Assembly (NCBI RefSeq): GCF_032716425.1
Contig: NZ_CP090419.1
Coordinates: forward strand, 1,413,001 to 1,477,000
Source of the DNA: Pseudoalteromonas sp. N1230-9
GTDB taxonomy: Bacteria; Pseudomonadota; Gammaproteobacteria; Enterobacterales; Alteromonadaceae
Length of the DNA: 64,000 nucleotides
Reading direction: 5' to 3'
The stretch's first letter is position 1. Each line of letters begins with the position of its first letter. Shown here one piece after another: positions 41,897 to 51,290 of this stretch. Both the position numbers and the translations under genes were made by a program. The notes beneath the pieces are model-generated. The model had not been told where the DNA came from, made no database searches, and saw nothing but the letters and a program-made list of their open reading frames with translations.

Positions 41897-44800
41897 ATGC
41901 CAAAACGTACCGACATAAAAAGCATTCTTATCTTAGGCGCAGGCCCGATCGTAATCGGTCAAGCTTGTGAATTTGACTACTCTGGTGCACAAGCGTGTAA
42001 AGCACTACGAGAAGAAGGCTTTCGAGTAATTCTTGTAAACTCGAACCCTGCAACTATCATGACTGACCCTGAAATGGCGGATGCGACGTACATCGAGCCA
42101 ATTCACTGGGAAGTTGTAGAGAAAATCATTGAAAAAGAAAAGCCTGATGCAGTACTGCCTACTATGGGTGGTCAAACAGCATTAAACTGTGCACTTGATT
42201 TAGATAAGCACGGCGTACTGGCTAAACATGGTGTTGAACTTATCGGTGCAACTGCTGATGCAATCGATAAAGCTGAAAACCGTGAGCGTTTTGACGTAGC
42301 AATGAAGAACATTGGCCTTGAGTGTCCGCGTGCAGAAATCGCTCACTCAATGGAAGAAGCACACGATGTTCTTAGCCGCATCGGTTTCCCATGTATCATT
42401 CGTCCATCATTCACTATGGGTGGTACCGGTGGTGGTGTTGCATACAACCAAGAAGAATTTGATGAAATTTGTGAGCGTGGTTTAGATTTATCACCAACAA
42501 ATGAACTTTTAATCGATGAATCATTAATCGGTTGGAAAGAATACGAAATGGAAGTTGTTCGTGACAAAAACGACAACTGTATCATCGTATGTTCTATCGA
42601 AAACTTTGACCCTATGGGTGTTCACACAGGTGACTCAATCACGGTTGCTCCAGCGCAAACATTGACAGATAAAGAATACCAAATCATGCGTAATGCATCG
42701 ATGGCGGTACTTCGTGAAATCGGTGTTGAAACAGGTGGTTCAAACGTACAGTTTGGTGTGAATCCAGTTGATGGCCGTATGGTTATCATCGAGATGAACC
42801 CTCGTGTATCGCGTTCATCTGCACTCGCATCAAAAGCAACGGGTTTCCCAATTGCGAAAATCGCAGCGAAACTAGCTGTAGGTTACACGCTTGATGAGCT
42901 ACAAAACGACATCACTGGCGGTAAAACACCAGCGTCTTTCGAGCCGTCAATTGACTACGTTGTTACTAAGATCCCACGTTTTAACTTCGAAAAATTCGCA
43001 GGTTCAAACGACCGTCTAACAACACAGATGAAGTCTGTGGGTGAGGTTATGGCGATTGGTCGTAACCAACAAGAGTCTCTGCATAAAGCATTACGTGGTC
43101 TTGAAGTAGGCGCAACGGGCTTTAACCCAATTGTTGCCCTTGATGATCCGAAAGCAAAAGAAAAAATCATCCGTGAATTACGTGAGCCAGGTGCTGAGCG
43201 TATTTGGTACGTTGCTGATGCAATGCGTCACGGTATGAGCGTAGAGGACGTTTTCGAACTCACTAAGATTGACCCTTGGTACCTAGTGCAAATCGAAGAC
43301 ATCTTAAAAGACGAAGCAACAATCAGCGAAGTAGGTATGGCTGGTTTAAATGCTGAGTTCTTACGCAAGCTTAAGCGTAAAGGTTTCGCTGATGCGCGTA
43401 TCGCTGAAATTGCCGGTGTTTCTGAAGCAGAAATTCGCAAGAAGCGTCACCAGTTAGATATCGTGCCTGTATACAAGCGCGTTGATACGTGTGCTGCAGA
43501 GTTTAGTTCAGATACAGCTTACATGTACTCATCTTATGATGAAGAGTGTGAAGCGAATCCATCTGACAAAGATAAAATCATGGTAATCGGTGGTGGCCCT
43601 AACCGTATCGGTCAAGGTATCGAATTCGATTACTGCTGTGTTCACGCAGCATTAGCTTTACGTGAAGACGGCTACGAAACAATCATGGTTAACTGTAACC
43701 CTGAAACTGTTTCGACTGACTACGACACATCAGATCGCTTATTCTTCGAGCCAATCACGCTAGAAGACGTATTAGAAATCGTACGTGTTGAAAAGCCTAA
43801 AGGTGTTATCGTTCAGTACGGTGGTCAAACGCCACTTAAACTTGCGCGTGCACTAGAAGCGAATGGCGTGCCAGTTATTGGTACTTCTCCAGATGCAATC
43901 GACCGTGCTGAAGACCGTGAGCGTTTCCAACAACTTGTTGAGCGTTTGAACCTTCTGCAACCAGAAAATGCAACAGTGACTTCTTTAGAAGAAGCGGTTG
44001 TTAAGTCTGCTGAAATTGGTTTCCCACTGGTTGTACGTCCTTCGTACGTACTAGGTGGTCGTGCGATGGAAATCGTATACGATGAAGACGACTTACGTCG
44101 TTACATGACTGAAGCGGTATCTGCATCAAATGAAGCGCCAGTACTACTTGACCACTTCTTAGATAACGCAATTGAAGTTGACGTTGACGCTATCTGTGAC
44201 GGTGAGCAAGTAATCATCGGTGGTATCATGGAGCACATTGAGCAAGCAGGTGTTCACTCAGGTGACTCAGCGTGTTCATTACCAGCTCACTCACTAACTG
44301 CTGAAGTACAAGACGTAATGCGTAAGCAAGTGACTGATATGGCACTAGAGCTTGGCGTAGTAGGTCTGATGAATACACAGTTTGCTGTGAAAGACGGTAA
44401 AGTTTACTTAATCGAAGTAAACCCACGTGCTGCACGTACAGTCCCGTTTGTTTCTAAAGCGACAGGTATTGCACTTGCAAAAGTTGCTGCGCGTTGTATG
44501 GCGGGTCAGTCGCTAGCAAGCCAAGGTATTACAAAAGAAGTAATCCCTCCTTACTACAGCGTAAAAGAAGTGGTACTGCCATTTGCTAAGTTCCAAGGTG
44601 TTGACCCAATCCGTGGCCCAGAAATGCGCTCAACGGGTGAGGTAATGGGGGTTGGTGAAACTTTCGCCGAAGCATTCGCTAAAGCACAATTAGGTGCAAG
44701 CAACACTTTACCACGCGGTGGTCGCGCGTTACTATCGGTACGCAACAGTGACAAACCACGTATTGTTGAATTAGCTAAAACCATGACAGCTTTAGGTTTT

Positions 44801-45115
44801 GAGCTAGATGCAACGGGTGGCACTGCAAAAGCGCTAGAAGAAGCGGGTATTGCAGTTCGTCGCGTGAACAAAGTATACGAAGGTCGTCCTCATATTCTTG
44901 ATAGAATTAAAAATGGTGAATACAGCTACATTGTAAACACTACTGAAGGTCGCCAAGCGATTGAAGATTCGAAGGTGTTACGTCGTGGTGCGTTACAGCA
45001 CAAAACTAACTACACAACGACACTGAACGCGGCATTTGCTAACTGTACTGCAAACCAAGCAGACGACCGTAGCAAGGTGACGTCAGTTCAGGAACTACAC
45101 CAGCGAATGAACTAA
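41897..45115 (+). CDS. carB: Carbamoyl-phosphate synthase large subunit
   Basis: The 1072-residue subunit (E. coli 1073) makes carbamoyl phosphate from bicarbonate, ammonia and two ATP. It contains two ATP-grasp halves ('[17 protein letters not shown]' and '[17 protein letters not shown]'), each with 'MGGTGGG' or 'LGGRAME'-type loops, an oligomerisation domain between them and a C-terminal allosteric MGS-like domain ('[13 protein letters not shown]', '[10 protein letters not shown]') that binds UMP/ornithine/IMP in E. coli. It forms an operon with carA. Confidence 0.98.
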   Translation: MPKRTDIKSILILGAGPIVIGQACEFDYSGAQACKALREEGFRVILVNSNPATIMTDPEMADATYIEPIHWEVVEKIIEKEKPDAVLPTMGGQTALNCALDLDKHGVLAKHGVELIGATADAIDKAENRERFDVAMKNIGLECPRAEIAHSMEEAHDVLSRIGFPCIIRPSFTMGGTGGGVAYNQEEFDEICERGLDLSPTNELLIDESLIGWKEYEMEVVRDKNDNCIIVCSIENFDPMGVHTGDSITVAPAQTLTDKEYQIMRNASMAVLREIGVETGGSNVQFGVNPVDGRMVIIEMNPRVSRSSALASKATGFPIAKIAAKLAVGYTLDELQNDITGGKTPASFEPSIDYVVTKIPRFNFEKFAGSNDRLTTQMKSVGEVMAIGRNQQESLHKALRGLEVGATGFNPIVALDDPKAKEKIIRELREPGAERIWYVADAMRHGMSVEDVFELTKIDPWYLVQIEDILKDEATISEVGMAGLNAEFLRKLKRKGFADARIAEIAGVSEAEIRKKRHQLDIVPVYKRVDTCAAEFSSDTAYMYSSYDEECEANPSDKDKIMVIGGGPNRIGQGIEFDYCCVHAALALREDGYETIMVNCNPETVSTDYDTSDRLFFEPITLEDVLEIVRVEKPKGVIVQYGGQTPLKLARALEANGVPVIGTSPDAIDRAEDRERFQQLVERLNLLQPENATVTSLEEAVVKSAEIGFPLVVRPSYVLGGRAMEIVYDEDDLRRYMTEAVSASNEAPVLLDHFLDNAIEVDVDAICDGEQVIIGGIMEHIEQAGVHSGDSACSLPAHSLTAEVQDVMRKQVTDMALELGVVGLMNTQFAVKDGKVYLIEVNPRAARTVPFVSKATGIALAKVAARCMAGQSLASQGITKEVIPPYYSVKEVVLPFAKFQGVDPIRGPEMRSTGEVMGVGETFAEAFAKAQLGASNTLPRGGRALLSVRNSDKPRIVELAKTMTALGFELDATGGTAKALEEAGIAVRRVNKVYEGRPHILDRIKNGEYSYIVNTTEGRQAIEDSKVLRRGALQHKTNYTTTLNAAFANCTANQADDRSKVTSVQELHQRMN

Positions 45116-45125
45116 GGAAATGTGC

Positions 45126-45150
45126 CAAGGGCGAGGCAATCGCCCTTGGG
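45126..45150. terminator. Perfect hairpin between carB and greA
   Basis: CCAAGGGCGA-GGCAA-TCGCCCTTGG has perfect 10-bp arms and a 5-nt loop starting 11 nt after the carB stop. No T-run follows, so it may be a weak terminator, a pause or an mRNA 3'-end stabiliser between carB and greA. Confidence 0.55.
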
Positions 45151-45166
45151 ATTAAGTGAGAATAAT

Positions 45167-45643
45167 ATGCAATCAATTCCGATGACGGTTCGTGGTGCAG
45201 CATTACTGCGCGAAGAACTTAACGAATTAAAAACAGTTACCCGTCCAAAAATCGTTGCTGATATCGCTGAAGCACGTGAGCACGGTGATTTGAAAGAAAA
45301 CGCTGAATACCATGCTGCTCGTGAGCAACAAGGTTTTTGCGAAGGTCGTATTCAAGAAATTGAAGCAAAGCTTTCAAACGTACAAATCATCGATGTAACT
45401 AAGATGCCAAAAACTGGCAAAGTTATTTTTGGCACAACGGTCACTATCGTTAATGTTGACACTGACGCTGAGGTTAAATACCAAATTGTGGGTGATGATG
45501 AAGCAGATATCAAAAACAATCTGATCTCTGTAAATTCGCCAATCGCGCGTGGCTTAATTGGTAAAGAGGTAGATGATGCCGTTACCATTAAAACACCAAA
45601 CGGTGAAGTCGAGTACGAAATCATTGAAGTTGAGTATATTTAA
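45167..45643 (+). CDS. greA: Transcription elongation factor GreA
   Basis: The 158-residue protein rescues backtracked RNA polymerase by stimulating transcript cleavage. It has the N-terminal coiled coil with the acidic tip ('[24 protein letters not shown]') and a C-terminal FKBP-like domain ('[32 protein letters not shown]'). The start is ATG 45167 ([10 protein letters not shown]), matching E. coli in length and sequence. A longer GTG frame from 45122 would run through the perfect hairpin and is rejected. Confidence 0.98.
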   Translation: MQSIPMTVRGAALLREELNELKTVTRPKIVADIAEAREHGDLKENAEYHAAREQQGFCEGRIQEIEAKLSNVQIIDVTKMPKTGKVIFGTTVTIVNVDTDAEVKYQIVGDDEADIKNNLISVNSPIARGLIGKEVDDAVTIKTPNGEVEYEIIEVEYI

Positions 45644-45663
45644 TAGCTTAACCAAGCATTGAT

Positions 45664-45694
45664 AAAAACCGCAGTTACATACTGCGGTTTTTTT
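45664..45694 (+). terminator. Rho-independent terminator after greA
   Basis: AAAAACCGCAGT pairs with ACTGCGGTTTTT around TACAT, followed by more T's. Confidence 0.93.
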
Positions 45695-45762
45695 ATGCCT
45701 GTTTACTTCTGGTATGTTATTCGGTACGTTGGCTGCTTGGTTATTCAAAAGAAGAGGTAATA

Positions 45763-46806
45763 GTGGTGAAAATTCAATATCCTAAAGCGCTATCTTTAGG
45801 CGATAGCATCGCCATATGTGCTTTTTCTTCTGGTGTCGATAAGGCATATCATAAAAGATTAGATGTTGTACTCGAAGGGCTAAGTGCGAAGGGGTTTAAT
45901 GTTGTTGAAGGAGACTGTTTACGTCAACAACACAATAGTGCAAAGGAACGTGCGGCCGAATTGATGCAGTTTTTAACAGATGACTCGATTGCCGCGATTA
46001 TGCCGCCTTGGGGAGGGGATCTCACCATGGAGATCTTACCTTTGTTAGATTTTAGTGCTATCAGTAATGCAAAACCTAAATGGTTAGTTGGTTTTTCTGA
46101 TATCAGTACATTTGCTTGCGCACTCACTACCCGATGTGGCTGGGCTACACTGCATGGTGCGAATTTAATGCAGATTCACCCCGATGATAAAGATCCACAC
46201 CTAGCGGCTTTATTTACCGCCATGGGCCTTGAAGAAAAAGCATCCTTTAAGCAACTTGCTGCGCCGTTTTATCAGCAAGATCAGATTGATTACGCCACTA
46301 AACCTGATGCAAAATTCAACTACACAGCCGAAAGCCAATGGCGTTGTATTAACTATAAAGATAAGCGACAAATAGAGGTATCAGGTCGTTTGATTGGCGG
46401 CTGTATTGACACACTAGGCTTATTACTGCCTTCAAATTACTATGCGTTGCATGAATTTAAAAAACAGTATGCACCGGAGGGATTAATTCTTTATTTAGAA
46501 AATGCAGAACTGAGTCCGATGGCGTTAGCAAGGTGTTTATTATCTTTAAAACTTAATGATGTGTTTACTGATGTCAATGCCGTTATATTTGGGCGTAGCT
46601 CAGCAATTAACAATGACTGTTACTTTGATGAATATCAGGCGATTGAGTTAGCATTTCAAGGCAACTTATTCCCTGTTTTGACCGATGCTGATATTGGTCA
46701 TGTTGCACCAAACCTTGCATTGATCAATGGTGCATTCGCCACCATAACCACGGATCTTTGTGAAGGTATGGCGACAAATGTTCAAATAGACACGGTGTTA
46801 AGTTAA
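45763..46806 (+). CDS. S66-family serine peptidase (MccF/LD-carboxypeptidase-like)
   Basis: The 347-residue cytosolic protein has the S66 nucleophile elbow 'VGFSDIST' (S112), a glutamate in 'LYLENAE' and the histidine in 'DADIGHVAPN', the three members of the S66 triad. Length and N terminus ('LSLGDSIAICAFSSG') are nearer MccF (microcin C immunity) than the shorter murein LdcA. MccF hydrolyses the aminoacyl-nucleotide amide of processed microcin C; LdcA trims D-Ala from muropeptides. Start is GTG 45763 or the next GTG, after GAGGT. It is monocistronic and convergent with the DUF3307 gene. Confidence 0.82.
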   Translation: MVKIQYPKALSLGDSIAICAFSSGVDKAYHKRLDVVLEGLSAKGFNVVEGDCLRQQHNSAKERAAELMQFLTDDSIAAIMPPWGGDLTMEILPLLDFSAISNAKPKWLVGFSDISTFACALTTRCGWATLHGANLMQIHPDDKDPHLAALFTAMGLEEKASFKQLAAPFYQQDQIDYATKPDAKFNYTAESQWRCINYKDKRQIEVSGRLIGGCIDTLGLLLPSNYYALHEFKKQYAPEGLILYLENAELSPMALARCLLSLKLNDVFTDVNAVIFGRSSAINNDCYFDEYQAIELAFQGNLFPVLTDADIGHVAPNLALINGAFATITTDLCEGMATNVQIDTVLS

Positions 46807-46809
46807 CAC

Positions 46810-47559
46810 TCAAAAGAGTTTAACTAAATAAACAGTACTCATACCAATGAGTAATGTCACAGAAACGCTTAATAAAGTGCCAAGCATGACATACTCTGTG
46901 AGTTGTTTTTCTTCGCTCGCTTTTAAATCTCCAAAGCGAAAGATTGATTTTGCAGCGAGTAGGAATCCTACTCCTGCATATTCACCCATAAGTATAAAGC
47001 TTAGCATCAGTCCTCGCTCTAAAAGCCCTATACTGTGGCCAGCTGCAGGAATGCTGCCAGATGTAGCAAAGCCTTGTGTGATTTTTTCAAGCATCATGCG
47101 AATAAATACTGAGCTTGGATTTAATACGAGTATATAAGCACAGATAACAAAAAGAGTATCTATAGCAATTAGTTTTTGCCAAATAAGCGCATAAAATTCA
47201 TCATAATCGGTTAACCATACAGCTAGCATCACCAGCACAATACTATGTGCAAGCTGATCAAGTAGAAATGGAACGACCCCTTTATTGGAATAGGATTTTG
47301 CTAAATCAATGAGGAAGTGACTAAGCATAATTAGCAGTGTTGCGCAGACAACACGTGCAAGCTCATTCCAGCCATAATTAAACTCCCAAAGAGCTAAAAT
47401 GATAAACGAAACAATGCCGTGTGTTAAAACATGCAAATACAACTTTGTTGCGCGAAAGTGTCGGCTGTTTCGGTCATTAACCCAGCTCATTGGCTGTAGA
47501 TAAAAGTCAGCAACCAAGTGTGCTAAAAATAGGGCGACAAGTAATAAGGTAAAGCTCAT
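46810..47559 (-). CDS. DUF3307 membrane protein
   Basis: The 249-residue protein has about seven hydrophobic helices and begins 'MSFTLLLVALFLAHLVADFYLQP', the characteristic DUF3307 start with conserved His/Asp in 'AHLVADFYLQP' and 'MLSHFLIDLAKS'. The histidine and aspartate pairs inside membrane helices recall metal-dependent membrane hydrolases, but no activity is known to me. Its ATG overlaps the satD-like stop by 4 nt, so the two are translationally coupled and presumably functionally linked. Confidence 0.85.
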   Translation of the reverse strand: MSFTLLLVALFLAHLVADFYLQPMSWVNDRNSRHFRATKLYLHVLTHGIVSFIILALWEFNYGWNELARVVCATLLIMLSHFLIDLAKSYSNKGVVPFLLDQLAHSIVLVMLAVWLTDYDEFYALIWQKLIAIDTLFVICAYILVLNPSSVFIRMMLEKITQGFATSGSIPAAGHSIGLLERGLMLSFILMGEYAGVGFLLAAKSIFRFGDLKASEEKQLTEYVMLGTLLSVSVTLLIGMSTVYLVKLF

Positions 47560-48173
47560 GCTATCAATCCTTTGAGTGTTGTATGGCTGTACTTGATAAA
47601 ACGTTCGACTAATTGGTACTGAGCAAGGTTTAGTAATTTGGTCACATTTTCTCTGCTTGTATTGAGCTCTTTTGCTAGTTCTGCGTGGCTATTATTGCTT
47701 GCTGTAAGGTAATTAAATAAAGCATTCGCTTGTTTTTGGCTCATCTTCTCTAGCAATACCTCTATTAAGGCAATATTGAGTAAAAATCCTTCATCGAGAT
47801 GATTATTTTCCACTTTTATTGTTAACAGCTGATGAGTCATATTATCTAAGCCCTGACCGGATAACGTATACGCACTTCCTGTGGCTGTTTTTATATCGGC
47901 GCGAGGATTATCGACTGTGCCAATGGCCATACTTTGACGTAATTCATAGTTAGCGGCTTTCATTTGTAAATATAAGAGTATCGCTACATGACAGACAGAT
48001 TCTGGTGTTTGTAGCTGTAATTGCAAAGCATCACCACGATAAATGCTAAAACTACTTTCAAAGTGTTGAGTGATAAAACGTAAGCTTTGATCGAGTTGGT
48101 ATAGCATTGCATCGTATTCTTGTTGTGGGATTCTTTGTGATTTAATTAAATCTCCAGTGATCACCGCAATCAT
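47556..48173 (-). CDS. SatD-family protein (putative autoregulator)
   Basis: The 205-residue protein opens with 'MIAVITGDLIKSQRI' and 'FSIYRGDALQLQL', features of the SatD family, and ends with a winged helix-turn-helix-like segment ('ELAKELNTSRENVTKLLNLAQYQ', about residues 165-187). SatD was first named in streptococci (acid tolerance). The N-terminal part recalls nucleotide-cyclase/GGDEF-like folds ('GDLIKS', 'RGD'), though no activity is established. It is coupled to the DUF3307 gene. Three evenly spaced palindromes lie 17-90 bp upstream, so it may control its own operon. Confidence 0.8.
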   Translation of the reverse strand: MIAVITGDLIKSQRIPQQEYDAMLYQLDQSLRFITQHFESSFSIYRGDALQLQLQTPESVCHVAILLYLQMKAANYELRQSMAIGTVDNPRADIKTATGSAYTLSGQGLDNMTHQLLTIKVENNHLDEGFLLNIALIEVLLEKMSQKQANALFNYLTASNNSHAELAKELNTSRENVTKLLNLAQYQLVERFIKYSHTTLKGLIA

Positions 48174-48189
48174 AGCGCATCCTTTTACT

Positions 48190-48263
48190 GTAACTAAAAC
48201 TAGTTACTTGTTCATATGTAACCAAATTTGGTTACTGTTGTTCATGTAACCAATTTAGGTTAC
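48190..48263. repeat. Three 28-bp-period palindromic operators upstream of satD
   Basis: GTAACTAAAACTAGTTAC (48190-48207), GTAACCAAATTTGGTTAC (48218-48235) and GTAACCAATTTAGGTTAC (48246-48263) share the core GTAAC-N8-GTTAC. Starts are exactly 28 bp apart, and the two 10-bp spacers both contain TTGTTCAT, so the array is also a direct repeat. The position between satD and the divergent NYN gene suits an operator array bound cooperatively, possibly by the helix-turn-helix of SatD. Confidence 0.8.
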
Positions 48264-48326
48264 TTTTGAGTGAATTACAAGTAAGTCGTGCTACAGTAGC
48301 AAGATATAAATTATACAAGGTGTATT

Positions 48327-48830
48327 ATGCAAACAATTGAAAAGCCGAGAGTTGCTATCTTTGTCGACGTACAGAATATTTACTACACCTGTAAAGAAAG
48401 TTATGGAAAAAACTTCGATTACAACGCCTTTTGGGCAAAAATGCAGGAGCTGTATACAATTGATGGTGCTATTGCCTATGCAATTTATCGTGGCGATGAA
48501 AAGCAATCACAATTTCAAAATATTTTGCGAGCAATAGGCTTTGAAGTAAAACTTAAGCCGTTTATTCAGCGACGCGATGGCAGTGCAAAAGGCGATTGGG
48601 ATGTGGGTATTACTATTGATATGCTTGAAAATGCACGCAAAGTAGACAAAATGGTGTTGCTGTCTGGCGATGGTGACTTTGCATTGTTATTAGGGCATCT
48701 AGCACACAACTATCAAATTCCTTGTGATGTGTATGGGGCAGAACAATTGACTGCTGATGTACTAAAAAATGCGGCTGAGAATTTTTACTGTATCGACGAC
48801 GGCTTGTTACTTAATAACCGCAGAGAATAG
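48327..48830 (+). CDS. NYN-domain (PIN-like, LabA/DUF88) protein
   Basis: The 167-residue protein is a single NYN domain, the PIN-like fold of many RNases. The acidic residues expected for metal binding are present: D14 in 'FVDVQNIYY', D90/D92/D98 in 'KGDWDVGITIDM' and D115/D117 in 'LLSGDGDF'. RNA cleavage is therefore plausible, but the substrate is unknown. It is divergent from the satD-DUF3307 operon across 153 bp that include the triple operator, so it may be co-regulated. Confidence 0.88.
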   Translation: MQTIEKPRVAIFVDVQNIYYTCKESYGKNFDYNAFWAKMQELYTIDGAIAYAIYRGDEKQSQFQNILRAIGFEVKLKPFIQRRDGSAKGDWDVGITIDMLENARKVDKMVLLSGDGDFALLLGHLAHNYQIPCDVYGAEQLTADVLKNAAENFYCIDDGLLLNNRRE

Positions 48831-49203
48831 CAATAAATATTCCTATTTAAATAAATTGTTTAACTAAAGTATTATTTCAGCTAAGCTAATATGAGCTAGA
48901 CTCGTTCATAGTTATAGTAATATGCACTTGAAATGGCTCTTTTAATTCAAATAAACAATGAGAACAAGACATACCAAGTAATTGCTAGGTCTGTTTCAAA
49001 TTTCTTTTCTGTTAATAAAGCTTTTTAATTCAACAAATTAGAAATAATTATGAAAGTTATACGAATTTTTATGAAAAATGTAATGACAACGCTGTCATTT
49101 ATTGTGTAACATTAAATCAACATGGGTTGAGATGATTTCGCATTCTGATAAGAAAAAATAGTGCGATTTATACAAAAACTAAACGAAGGTTAGGGGTCGT
49201 TAA
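48831..49203. other. 373-bp region between the NYN gene and nagK
   Basis: No convincing gene or terminator is visible. The right part carries the NagR-type operator and a roughly 100-nt leader for the nag operon; the left part is AT-rich with no clear motif. Confidence 0.6.
49082..49099. promoter_or_regulatory. NagR-type operator of nagK-nagA-nagX
   Basis: AATGACAACGCTGTCATT is a near-perfect LacI-family palindrome matching the AATGACA-N4-TGTCATT form described for NagR in Alteromonadales. A sister site precedes nagB. Confidence 0.8.
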
Positions 49204-50118
49204 ATGATGGCGAAGAGTGTGAGTGAGGACCAATTGTTTATTGGTATCGATGGTGGCGGAACAAAGTGCCGAGCAACCATTTACTCTGTAAAACATGGCG
49301 TATTAGGGACAGGCTTAGGCGGTCCGGCAAATCCACTACATGGTTTGGAGCGCACACTTGAATCTATAATGGTCTCAACTCAATTAGCGTTGCGTGATGC
49401 TGGGTTGCCGTTAGAGACGGTACATCAACTCTATGCAGGTTTAGGCCTTGCAGGTGTTAACTTGCCGAGCCTATACGATAAAATTATGGAGTGGGAACAC
49501 CCGTTCAAACAAATGTTTTTAACGACTGACCTACATACGGCTTGTATAGGCGCTCATGAAGGCAGTGACGGTGCAGTCATTATCACAGGCACGGGCTCAT
49601 GCGGCTTTTCTTGTGTGAATGGGCAAACCACCAATTTTGGTGGCCATGGTTTTGCGTTAGGTGACAAAGGCAGCGGTGCCTGGATGGGACTTGAAGCGAT
49701 AAAAGCCACGCTGCTGGATTTAGATGGGTTAGGCTCAAAGACCTGTTTAACCAAAGTCATTACCGAACATTTCTCGGCTGATAACGCAATGGCGATTGTT
49801 GAGCAAATGTCAGGTCAACCATCTAGTAGTTATGCAAAACTTGCTCGCTATGTGTTTAATGCTGCAAATGAGCAAGATGCAGTGGCACTTGCTATTGTTA
49901 AAGACGGTGCAGAGTATGTGAGTAAACTTGCACACCGTTTATTAGAGAACAAACCACCACGTTTGTCTATGATAGGTGGGTTAGCTGAGCCATTAAATAA
50001 ATGGCTAGACCCTGATATCGCTAAGCTTGTAGAAAACCCAATTCAACCACCTGAAATGGGAGCAGTATATTTCGCACAACAGTCTGTGTTAGAACAAAGC
50101 CAAGAGGTAGCAATTTAA
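49204..50118 (+). CDS. nagK: N-acetylglucosamine kinase, BadF/BadG type
   Basis: The 304-residue cytosolic kinase phosphorylates GlcNAc to GlcNAc-6-P. The ASKHA phosphate loop 'FIGIDGGGTKCRATI' is near residues 12-26, followed by 'LTTDLHTACIGAHEG', 'VIITGTGSCGF' and 'GDKGSGAWMG', typical of the BadF/BadG/eukaryotic-type GlcNAc kinase rather than the ROK-type E. coli NagK. Marine gammaproteobacteria use this form. It heads the nag operon under a NagR-type operator; its TAA overlaps the nagA ATG by one base. ATG 49204 or 49207 could be the start. Confidence 0.92.
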   Translation: MMAKSVSEDQLFIGIDGGGTKCRATIYSVKHGVLGTGLGGPANPLHGLERTLESIMVSTQLALRDAGLPLETVHQLYAGLGLAGVNLPSLYDKIMEWEHPFKQMFLTTDLHTACIGAHEGSDGAVIITGTGSCGFSCVNGQTTNFGGHGFALGDKGSGAWMGLEAIKATLLDLDGLGSKTCLTKVITEHFSADNAMAIVEQMSGQPSSSYAKLARYVFNAANEQDAVALAIVKDGAEYVSKLAHRLLENKPPRLSMIGGLAEPLNKWLDPDIAKLVENPIQPPEMGAVYFAQQSVLEQSQEVAI

Positions 50119-51230
50119 TGACGATTTTTCATGCTCAGTCACTATTTACCGGCGAAGAATTTTTAAATGATCGTTATTTTAGTGTAGATAATGGGGTATT
50201 CACCCTAACTGAAGCAAGCACCGATGTGGTTAAGCTAGAGGGGCTCGTGGTGCCTGGTTTTATTGATGTGCAAGTAAATGGTGGTGGTGGTGCATTTTTT
50301 AATGCAGAGCAAACCCCACAATGTTTGCACAATATTGCGAAAGCGCATGGTCGATTTGGTTCAACTGCGATAATGCCAACCCTCATTACTGATAAAGTAG
50401 AGGTGATGGCACAAGCTGCTGATGCAACGGCAGAGGCAATTGCCCAAGCAGTGCCGGGTGTGTTAGGTATTCATTTTGAAGGCCCACATTTATCTTTACC
50501 TAAGAAAGGCACTCATAGTGAACAGTTTATAAGACCTATTTCAGAGCAAGAGTTTGCGATCTATGCACGTCAAGACTTAGGCATAAAAATGGTGACGCTG
50601 GCACCTGAAAATGTCAGAGCAGAAGACATAACGCGATTAGTTGAATGTGGCGTGAAAGTAAGTATTGGCCACACTAACGCTGATTTTGCAACGACTAATA
50701 AAGCATTGGCCGCAGGCGCTGATGGTTTTACACACTTATTTAATGCAATGTCGGCATTTACCTCGCGAGAGCCTGGTGTAGTTGGCTCTGCCCTTTGGGA
50801 TGATAACAGCTGGTGTGGCTTAATTGTTGATGGTCATCATGTTCACCCATCGTCAGCCAAATTAGCGATTCGTACTAAGCAACGCGGTAAGGTTATGTTA
50901 GTAACTGATGCAATGCCTCCTGTGGGCACTGACGATATGGAGTTTGATTTCTTTGACGGTCGAAAAGTTATTCGTACCGGTGACCGTTTAAATTCGACAA
51001 CAGGCGAACTTGCGGGCAGTGTGCTTGATATGGCAAGTGCTGTACGCAATACCGTTAATACATTGGATGTGAGTTTAGCCGAAAGCTTGAGAATGGCGTC
51101 TTTGTATCCTGCACAATATCTTGGTTTGAACAAAAAGGGCCGTCTGGTAAATGGCTTCGATGCTGATTTTGTTGTACTTGATGAGCATCAGTATGTAAAA
51201 GCAACTTATATTGCAGGTAACGCAGTTTAG
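50118..51230 (+). CDS. nagA: N-acetylglucosamine-6-phosphate deacetylase
   Basis: The 370-residue metallohydrolase turns GlcNAc-6-P into glucosamine-6-P and acetate. Visible motifs are 'VPGFIDVQVNGGGG', 'GIHFEGPHLSLPKKGTH' (metal-binding Glu), 'SIGHTNADF', 'THLFNAMSAFTSREPG' (His ligands) and the catalytic aspartate in 'MLVTDAMPPVG'. It is translationally coupled to nagK (TAATG). A strong hairpin terminator lies just downstream, inside the gap to nagX. Confidence 0.95.
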   Translation: MTIFHAQSLFTGEEFLNDRYFSVDNGVFTLTEASTDVVKLEGLVVPGFIDVQVNGGGGAFFNAEQTPQCLHNIAKAHGRFGSTAIMPTLITDKVEVMAQAADATAEAIAQAVPGVLGIHFEGPHLSLPKKGTHSEQFIRPISEQEFAIYARQDLGIKMVTLAPENVRAEDITRLVECGVKVSIGHTNADFATTNKALAAGADGFTHLFNAMSAFTSREPGVVGSALWDDNSWCGLIVDGHHVHPSSAKLAIRTKQRGKVMLVTDAMPPVGTDDMEFDFFDGRKVIRTGDRLNSTTGELAGSVLDMASAVRNTVNTLDVSLAESLRMASLYPAQYLGLNKKGRLVNGFDADFVVLDEHQYVKATYIAGNAV

Positions 51231-51246
51231 AACTTCCCTGTAAAAA

Positions 51247-51276
51247 CCCCGCCGTTGTATCGCGGGGCTTTTTGTA
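51247..51276 (+). terminator. Terminator between nagA and nagX
   Basis: CCCCGC and GCGGGG flanked by an A-run and five T's form a compact hairpin 15-30 nt after nagA. nagX starts only 15 nt beyond the T-run with no room for a normal promoter, so read-through would be needed to express it. Confidence 0.8.
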
Positions 51277-51290
51277 TTAAAGGTAATAAA

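Noticed and set aside
45122..45166. GTG-initiated N-terminal extension of greA
   Set aside because: It reads through a perfect hairpin, lacks family homology and would exceed the conserved 158-residue length.
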